From Yoonia sp. (lineage in GTDB: Bacteria; Pseudomonadota; Alphaproteobacteria; Rhodobacterales; Rhodobacteraceae): DNA of 10,467 nucleotides. The notes under the pieces were generated by a model. That model ran no database searches. It was not told the DNA's origin and worked only from the letters and a program-made list of their open reading frames with translations. Below are positions 5,037 to 10,467 of the stretch, piece by piece; within the stretch, counting starts at the first letter, position 1, and each line of letters opens with the position of its first letter. The position numbers and the translations under genes are program-made. The DNA lies in NCBI GenBank assembly GCA_028822885.1, contig JAPKCP010000103.1, positions 1-10,467 of the forward strand, read 5' to 3'.

Positions 5037-7974
5037 GAAGGCGGTCCCCCTCTGGGTCAATGAAATGTGCGCTGACAATTTCGACGTCGACGTTCACACC
5101 TGTCAAAGGACTGACCAGTCGCATCTTTTCGCCCAATCGGTTGCCACCGTCCTTGAGGAATCCAAGCGCGATGTGGTGTCCAAGGTTTGGCGAATAGCAC
5201 GCTGATGTCACGTAGCCTTGATCGTGGGCCGCATCGACTGGACCCTGAGCGTTCATCAGATGCCCGCCTGCTGGTACTGGATCGTTTGGATCAAGCGGTT
5301 TGATCCCAACTTGCCGAAGCCCGTCTACGGTGTTCATCCCGGCGCGTTCGGACAAGGTTGATCCGATGCTGTCCTTCTTTTTGGACACCATGCGGCCCAT
5401 GCCAAGGTTCTGAGCAGACGTTGTGCCGTTCAATTCATTGGCAGTCGCATGGCCCTTTTCGATGCGCATCACGCCTAATGCTTCCGTGCCGTATGGCGTG
5501 ATGTCGAATTCCGCGCCGATATCCATGATCTTGCGGATCAAGGCGTCGCCATATGCGGTTGGGACTGCGATTTCAAAAGCGAGCTCTCCGCTGAACGAAA
5601 TCCGGAACAACCGCGCACGCAGCCCGCCACAAATCGTGATGTTGGCACAGGCCATGAACGGGAAGACCTCGTTGGACATGTCTTGATCAACGATCTTTTC
5701 CAAAACCTTGCGAGAATTTGGACCGGCAACAGCGTATTGCGCCCAAGCTTCGGTCGTTGAAATCAGCTGCACGTCAAGGTCAGGGAACAGGCATTGCCGC
5801 ACGAATTCCATGTGTCGATAGACGGGCAGGGCGTTTGCGGTCGTGGTCGTGACGACAAAATGATCCTCGGCCAATCGCGCCGCAGTGCCGTCATCCAAAG
5901 CAATGCCGTCTTCGCGCAACATGAGACCGTAGCGTGTCTTGCCGACAGCCAGTTTAGCGAAAGCATTACAGTAGATTTTGTTAAGGAACGTTGCAGCGTC
6001 AGCGCCCTGCACATCGACTTTGCCCAGTGTGGTTACATCACAGACGCCAACGGATTTACGGGTCGCAAGAACCTCGCGATCCACGCTTTCGCGCCATGTT
6101 GTTTCACCGGGTTGCGCGAACCATTGCGCACGCATCCAGTTGCCAGCTTCAATGAAAACTGCGCCCTGTTCTTTTGCCCATTTGTGGGTTGGCGTCAGAC
6201 GTGTTGGGTGGAACTCTTTACCACGATGACGGCCTGCCAGAACACCGATGGCCGTCGGCGTATAGGGGGGGCGGAAGACAGTTGTACCAACCTCTGGAAT
6301 AGTTTTCCCAGCAAGTTCGGCCATGATTGCAAGGCCGCCCATGTTGGATGTCTTGCCCTGATCGGTGGCCATACCAAGAGTTGTATAGCGTTTCAGATGC
6401 TCAACAGACCGGAAACCTTCTTGGTGGCTCAATTTCACGTCCTTGACGGTCACATCGTTTTGGAAGTCCAGCCAAGCGCGGTTGCACCCTTCAACGTACC
6501 AGAACGGTTTGATGTTGATAGGCGCGTCTTCGGCTTGGGGCAGGGCAGGGCGTTTTGCTTCAAAACCAAGGTCTTTCAACGCGGTAACTGCCGTTTCAAC
6601 GCCGCCAGTCAATGCACCAGCCGTCGAGAAATCACCGTTCGCTGCACCCGCGACGATCATGCCGGGGGGGAGAGTGCCACCGGGCACAAAGGCCGCGATG
6701 TCGTCGTTCCATGTCGGACGCCCATGCTGATGGCACGTCATATGTACGTTTGGATTCCAACCACCGGACATGCCAAGCGCGCCACATTCAAGGATACGCT
6801 CAGAGCCATCGGCAAGTCGGACTTCGGCGAATGTTAGACCACGCCGACCGCGGGTATTGATCACCTCGCCTTGGATGATTTCATAGTCGTCTGAACGCCG
6901 AATATTGGGGCGCACATCCACAACGGCACTGATTTTAATACCCTTTGCGTGCAGGTCTTTTGCCGTGCGGTGGCCATCATCATTATTGGTAAAGATCGCC
7001 ACACGCTGATCTGCGGCCACTGCAAAGCGGTTCGCATAGGTGCGGATCGCAGAGCCAAGCATAATGCCGGGTCGATCATTGTTTTCAAACGCAATCGGAC
7101 GTTCAATCGCACCAGCTGCAAGCACCGTGCGCTTGGTGTAGATGCGCCACAGGATTTGACGCGGCTTGCCAACGTCAGAGGCGGGCAGGTGGTCGCTGAC
7201 ACGTTCAACTGCACCGTAAATACCGTGATCAAATGCGCCGATGATCGTTGTGCGGGCCATCAGGCGGACATTTGGCAGCGTTTCGAGTTCTGCAACCGTT
7301 TCTGTCGCCCAATCTGCACCGGACTGTTCGCCAAGCGCGAAAGTCTCGCTGTTCAAACGACCACCCATGCGGAAATCTTCGTCCGCAAGGATCACTTGGG
7401 CGCCAGCACGACCAGCCGTCAAAGCGGCGGCTAGACCTGTAGGACCGGCCCCGATGACCAACAGATCACAATGCAAGAAACCTTTGTCATAGACATCGGG
7501 ATCATCCTTTAGGGACAACGACCCGAGGCCAGCAGCCTTGCGAATGATCGGCTCGTACACTTTTTCCCAGAATGCAGCAGGCCACATGAAGGTTTTGTAG
7601 TAGAAACCTGCCGTTAGGAAATTTGAAAACTTATCGTTGATCGCAAGCAAATCAAATTGGAGCGATCCGAGGCGGTTTTGGCTTTTAGCAAGCAGGCCGT
7701 CGTAGAGTTCGATCGTGGTTGCCCGCGTGTTGGGTTCTTTGTGCGCACCACTGCGCAATTCAACAAGTGCGTTGGGTTCTTCGGACCCTGCCGACAACAC
7801 ACCGCGCGGGCGGTGATATTTGAACGAACGGCCCATAAGGCGAACGCCATTGGCCATTAACGCAGAGGCGAGAGTATCACCGGGGTGGCCCGTGAACGTT
7901 TTGCCGTCAAACTTAAACGTAGTCGTCTGGTCGGTATCGATTTGGCCACCGTCTAGCCGATTAACTTGGGTCAT
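5029..7974 (-). CDS. soxA: Sarcosine oxidase alpha subunit
   Basis: SoxA binds NAD+ and houses the folate-related C-terminal half of heterotetrameric sarcosine oxidase. The enzyme oxidises sarcosine to glycine with O2, giving H2O2 and transferring the methyl carbon to tetrahydrofolate. The 981-residue product has an N-terminal ferredoxin-like domain without cluster cysteines (about 15-100, with FKYHRPRGVLSAGSEEPNAL at 51-70). An FAD/NAD-type domain follows, with the dinucleotide motif VIGAGPTGLAAALTAG at 173-188. A GcvT-like aminomethyltransferase domain fills about 600-980. Length is typical of the family. The ATG at 7972-7974 overlaps the soxD stop as ATGA and starts where homology begins. 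An in-frame start at 8064 would add 30 unrelated residues inside soxD and was rejected. The C-terminal codons overlap soxG. Confidence 0.96.
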   Translation of the reverse strand: MTQVNRLDGGQIDTDQTTTFKFDGKTFTGHPGDTLASALMANGVRLMGRSFKYHRPRGVLSAGSEEPNALVELRSGAHKEPNTRATTIELYDGLLAKSQNRLGSLQFDLLAINDKFSNFLTAGFYYKTFMWPAAFWEKVYEPIIRKAAGLGSLSLKDDPDVYDKGFLHCDLLVIGAGPTGLAAALTAGRAGAQVILADEDFRMGGRLNSETFALGEQSGADWATETVAELETLPNVRLMARTTIIGAFDHGIYGAVERVSDHLPASDVGKPRQILWRIYTKRTVLAAGAIERPIAFENNDRPGIMLGSAIRTYANRFAVAADQRVAIFTNNDDGHRTAKDLHAKGIKISAVVDVRPNIRRSDDYEIIQGEVINTRGRRGLTFAEVRLADGSERILECGALGMSGGWNPNVHMTCHQHGRPTWNDDIAAFVPGGTLPPGMIVAGAANGDFSTAGALTGGVETAVTALKDLGFEAKRPALPQAEDAPINIKPFWYVEGCNRAWLDFQNDVTVKDVKLSHQEGFRSVEHLKRYTTLGMATDQGKTSNMGGLAIMAELAGKTIPEVGTTVFRPPYTPTAIGVLAGRHRGKEFHPTRLTPTHKWAKEQGAVFIEAGNWMRAQWFAQPGETTWRESVDREVLATRKSVGVCDVTTLGKVDVQGADAATFLNKIYCNAFAKLAVGKTRYGLMLREDGIALDDGTAARLAEDHFVVTTTTANALPVYRHMEFVRQCLFPDLDVQLISTTEAWAQYAVAGPNSRKVLEKIVDQDMSNEVFPFMACANITICGGLRARLFRISFSGELAFEIAVPTAYGDALIRKIMDIGAEFDITPYGTEALGVMRIEKGHATANELNGTTSAQNLGMGRMVSKKKDSIGSTLSERAGMNTVDGLRQVGIKPLDPNDPVPAGGHLMNAQGPVDAAHDQGYVTSACYSPNLGHHIALGFLKDGGNRLGEKMRLVSPLTGVNVDVEIVSAHFIDPEGDRLRA

Positions 7975-8258
7975 TTGCTGCGCCCCCGGCTGCGGGCCAC
8001 ATCGCGGGCAAGCTGCACTGTTTTGATTTCGTGGGTCACCGTGTGGCGGGTTACGACCAGCCAAGACCGATCACCTGCTTCATGGAACCATAATTCATCG
8101 TGCCAGCCAGCAGGATTGTCCCGCAGATACCCGTATTCGTAGAAATCTTGCGCTGCGGTCGCAGCTTCCCAGTCTGGGCGATCAATGAGTTTGGCGTCGC
8201 CCATATAAGTGAACTCAGCGCTGTCACGTGGACCAAGCAGGGGGTGATCAATAATCAT
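7971..8258 (-). CDS. soxD: Sarcosine oxidase delta subunit, lacking the usual zinc cysteines
   Basis: SoxD is the smallest subunit of heterotetrameric sarcosine oxidase and in studied enzymes carries a structural Zn2+. This 95-residue protein fits by length, position between soxB and soxA, and motifs: EFTYMGDAKLIDRPD, the YLRDNPAGWHDELWFHEAG core (about 43-61) and TRHTVTHEI. It has no cysteine at all. The usual C-P-x-C-G near the N-terminus reads H-P-L-L-G (5-9). The usual H-x-x-G-C before the conserved W reads H-E-A-G-D. One histidine remains. The ATG at 8256-8258 has AGAGGT 5-6 bases upstream. It lies 69 bases after soxB, and its stop overlaps the soxA start. Identity as the delta subunit is firm from context; zinc binding is probably absent or changed. 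Confidence 0.9.
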   Translation of the reverse strand: MIIDHPLLGPRDSAEFTYMGDAKLIDRPDWEAATAAQDFYEYGYLRDNPAGWHDELWFHEAGDRSWLVVTRHTVTHEIKTVQLARDVARSRGRSK

Positions 8259-8327
8259 GGCAGACCTCTGGAGCGGGTGTTGCGCTGGTTGAGTTATTTT
8301 GGCGAAATGAAGGGAGGGGGCTGCGCA

Positions 8328-9578
8328 TCAATGCAAATTGGGCTGATTGCCCATCCCTTTTTCGTCGATCATCAAGCCCTTTTCGAAGCGGTCGAAGCGG
8401 TAGTGTTTCGCGGTCTGGTGCGGCACGTCTTTGGCCAACAAGTGTGCGAAACAGAACCCGCTTGCGGGGGTTGCCTTGAACCCGCCGTAACACCAGCCAC
8501 CGTTGAAATAGAGCCCGTCGATATGAGTTTTGTCGATAATCGGTGATCCGTCCATCGACATGTCCATGACACCGCCCCACATTCGCAACAATCGCGCCCG
8601 GCCCATCATCGGGAGAATGGCCATGCCGCCTTCGCAAACGTCTTCCAAAGTGGGCAAGTTGCCGCGTTGGGCGTATGAATTGTAACCATCAAGGTCGCCA
8701 CCAAACACAAGGCCGCCTTTGTCAGATTGGCTGCAATAGAAGTGGCCAGCACCGAATGTAATTACACCGGGTAAGACGGGTTTTAGTCCCTCGGATACGA
8801 AGGCTTGCAACACGTGGCTTTCCATTGGGAGGCGCATATCTGCTTTGGACATCAACCGTGACGATGATCCCGCGACAGCACACCCGACTTTGGTTGCCCC
8901 GATGTAGCCACGCGATGTTTCAACGCCTAGGCATTTACCGTCTTCAATCCTAAATCCTGTGACTTCGCAGTTCTGAATAATGTCGACGCCCCGGCTGTCG
9001 GCACCACGGGCATAGCCCCAAGCGACAGCATCATGGCGCACTGTGCCACCGCGATGTTGGGCAAGACCGCCTTTGATTGGGAAGCGCGCATCGTCAACGT
9101 TTAGATATGGGTAGCGATCTTTGATCTGTTCAGTCGTCAGCATTGCCGCGTCTGCCCCGTTCAGCAACATCGCGTTGCCACGCCGCACATAGGCATCGCG
9201 TTGCGCATCTGAGTGGTACAAATTCAGGATGCCACGTTGACTAATCATCGCGTTATAGTTGAAATCCTGCTCTAGGCCTTCCCAAAGCTTGAGGGAAAAT
9301 TCGTAGAACGGGTTGTTCCCATCAAGAAGGTAGTTCGAGCGGATAATTGTTGTGTTCCGGCCGACGTTACCGCCACCAATCCAGCCTTTTTCAAGCACGG
9401 CAATCCGCTTTTGCTTGAACTCTTTGGCCAGATAATAAGCGGTCGCAAGACCATGACCGCCGCCACCAATGATGACAATATCGTAGTGGGGTTGAGGTTC
9501 AGGATCGCGCCAAGCAGGCTTCCAGCCTTTGTGGCCAGTCAATGCCTCTTTGATGACTTTTAAACCCGAATAACGCAT
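8328..9578 (-). CDS. soxB: Sarcosine oxidase beta subunit
   Basis: SoxB is the catalytic flavin subunit of heterotetrameric sarcosine oxidase. It oxidises the amine at non-covalent FAD and passes electrons to a covalent FMN. The 416-residue product begins with the family-typical RYSGLKVIKEALTGHKGW. The dinucleotide-binding motif VIIGGGGHGLATAYYLAKE follows, with its glycines at about 38-43. Then come LEKGWIGGGNVGRNTTIIRSNY (about 62-83) and GGTVRHDAVAWGYAR, whose histidine at about 182 is in the element associated with covalent FMN attachment. The C-terminus has SPIIDKTHIDGLYFNGGWCYGGFKATP, also conserved. The ATG at 9576-9578 has AGAGG 8 bases upstream. A GTG three codons earlier sits too close to that site. 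It is first in the operon and divergent from the gabD-like pseudogene. Confidence 0.96.
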   Translation of the reverse strand: MRYSGLKVIKEALTGHKGWKPAWRDPEPQPHYDIVIIGGGGHGLATAYYLAKEFKQKRIAVLEKGWIGGGNVGRNTTIIRSNYLLDGNNPFYEFSLKLWEGLEQDFNYNAMISQRGILNLYHSDAQRDAYVRRGNAMLLNGADAAMLTTEQIKDRYPYLNVDDARFPIKGGLAQHRGGTVRHDAVAWGYARGADSRGVDIIQNCEVTGFRIEDGKCLGVETSRGYIGATKVGCAVAGSSSRLMSKADMRLPMESHVLQAFVSEGLKPVLPGVITFGAGHFYCSQSDKGGLVFGGDLDGYNSYAQRGNLPTLEDVCEGGMAILPMMGRARLLRMWGGVMDMSMDGSPIIDKTHIDGLYFNGGWCYGGFKATPASGFCFAHLLAKDVPHQTAKHYRFDRFEKGLMIDEKGMGNQPNLH

Positions 9579-9788
9579 GTGCGACACCTCTTTTGGAGAG
9601 ATAACATTACTGCTGAGCCTATGTCACGACGAGATCGGACATTGGCCATCGCAAATGCGACATGCAGCGAATTTCTGCTCTCAAAATATCATTGTTTTAT
9701 CACGACAACATCCGTGAGCTGTGTGTCGCTGGACAGTGTCAAACCTTGGGCCAAACGGACGATAAAAGTGCCATTGAACTTGAGGTAT
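9579..9788. promoter_or_regulatory. Divergent intergenic region, sox operon / gabD-like pseudogene
   Basis: About 210 bases separate soxB (minus) from the gabD-like remnant (plus), so this should hold the sox promoter and perhaps a regulator site. Visible symmetric elements are TCGCA/TGCGA at 9649-9660 with a 2-base centre and TCACG/CGTGA at 9700-9704 and 9713-9717. A minus-strand TTGACA at 9737-9742 has no acceptable -10 at the proper distance, so no confident core promoter is called. The frame open on the plus strand before 9789 shows no family resemblance. Confidence 0.4.
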
Positions 9789-9791
9789 ATG

Positions 9792-10467
9792 ATGACGGAT
9801 GCAACAGAAATATCTGGGAACACCAAGCTAAATGACGCTTCTTTGTACGAGGTCCGTGCCTAAGTAAATTGCAAGTGGATCATGACTGATAAGACGTTCC
9901 TTGTAATCATTCGGCCACGGGTGATGTGATCGCATATGTTGCCGATCTGTCTGTCGCCGACACAAGCGCTGCGGTTGATGCAGCCTATGCTGCTAGGGCT
10001 GATTGGGCTGCATGTGCAGGCAAAGACCGCGCTGCTGCCCTGCGCAAATGGTATGATCTGATGCTGGCAAACGTGGATGATTTGGCAACGATCCTGACCA
10101 CAGAAATGGGTAAACCTTGGGCAGAGGCACGTGGTGAAATCATGCATGCTGCGTCCTTTATTGAGTGGTTTGCAGAAGAGGCAAAGCGCGTCTATGGCGA
10201 TGTCATTCGAGGCCATAAGCGCGACAAGCGGATTGTTGTGATTAAGCAGCCAATTGGCGTTGTTGGATCCATCACACCATGAAATTCCCCCACTGCAGTG
10301 ATTGCCTATAAAGTGGCCCCAGCGTTGCATGTCGTGTGCACATTTGTCGCACGTCCAGCAAAGCTGACGCCGCTCTTTGCGTTGGCAATGGCCGTTTTAG
10401 CAGGGCGTGCGGGCAATCCTGTTGGCGTTTTGAACGTAATCCCATCGTCCGATAGCGCGGCCATTGG
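9792..10467 (+). pseudogene. Succinate-semialdehyde dehydrogenase-like (gabD-like) pseudogene, runs off window
   Basis: Intact homologues are NAD(P)+-dependent aldehyde dehydrogenases that convert succinate semialdehyde to succinate. The frame starts at ATG 9792 (GAGG 6 bases before) and reads KLNDASLYEVRA, then meets TAA at 9861-9863 where homologues usually have an aromatic residue. It resumes as VNCKWIMTDKTFLV. Homology then moves by one base at about 9903-9907 into NHSATGDVIAYVADLS, as after a single-base deletion. The second frame carries GASFIEWFAEE-type sequence (ASFIEWFAEEAKRVYGD) and VVIKQPIGVVGSITP. TGA at 10280-10282 then replaces the Trp of ITPWNFP, and the next residues read N-S-P rather than N-F-P. 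Beyond the stop the same frame still reads homologous sequence (GNPVGVLNVIPSSDSAAIG) to the edge. The catalytic Cys region lies outside. Aldehyde dehydrogenase family is certain; the SSADH subgroup is likely. The C-terminal part was not seen. Confidence 0.88.

Noticed and set aside
5794..6837. Long plus-strand open frame of 347 codons opposite soxA
   Set aside because: It is the antisense shadow of a strongly coding gene, with no recognisable domain and no ribosome binding site.
7975..8064. A 30-residue N-terminal extension of SoxA
   Set aside because: It lies inside soxD in another frame, is rich in Pro, Gly and Cys unlike the rest of the protein, and family homology begins at the ATG that overlaps the soxD stop.
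9579..9788. Plus-strand frame leading into the gabD-like start as a separate small gene
   Set aside because: Only the part from 9789/9792 onward resembles anything, and that is the N-terminus of the aldehyde dehydrogenase; the rest is the sox promoter region.

Overview
The window looks like an extrachromosomal replicon (plasmid or chromid) of a marine alphaproteobacterium, most likely of the Roseobacter group (Rhodobacteraceae). The grounds are a repABC replication/partition cassette, proteins resembling that group, a sarcosine oxidase operon and moderate G+C. The genus cannot be fixed from sequence alone.

Positions 1-2740 (minus strand) hold the repABC cassette. repA (ParA-type ATPase) overlaps repB (ParB-type) by 11 bases. 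A 184-base gap follows, then the first 158 codons of repC, which runs off the left edge. The gap carries a perfect palindrome matching the repABC parS consensus. On the plus strand the gap also has a promoter and intrinsic terminator predicted to make the short antisense RNA (incA/ctRNA) that limits RepC. parS and the -35 box of that promoter share the same bases.

Positions 2741-4467: upstream of repA on the same strand lie an EamA/DMT-family exporter gene and a 54-residue two-helix membrane protein, joined by an ATGA stop/start overlap. Facing away from them on the plus strand is a RidA-family gene with a good Shine-Dalgarno. A 17-bp palindrome lies between the divergent units. ridA and the sox operon converge on a strong shared hairpin terminator.

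Positions 4473-9578 (minus strand) are soxB-soxD-soxA-soxG, the four subunits of heterotetrameric sarcosine oxidase. This enzyme demethylates sarcosine to glycine, with H2O2 and 5,10-methylene-tetrahydrofolate as products. soxD/soxA and soxA/soxG overlap. The SoxD subunit has lost the cysteines that bind zinc in characterised enzymes.

Positions 9579-10467: a regulatory gap of about 210 bases separates soxB from a divergent, decayed succinate-semialdehyde-dehydrogenase-like gene (gabD-like). It has a nonsense codon near the start, a one-base frameshift and a second nonsense codon in the conserved ITPWNFP segment, and it runs off the right edge.

No tRNA, rRNA, CRISPR array or insertion sequence was seen. 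No gene-free stretch exceeds 300 bases. I see no wholly new system. The points most worth checking are the parS/ctRNA overlap, the cysteine-less SoxD and the broken gabD-like gene.
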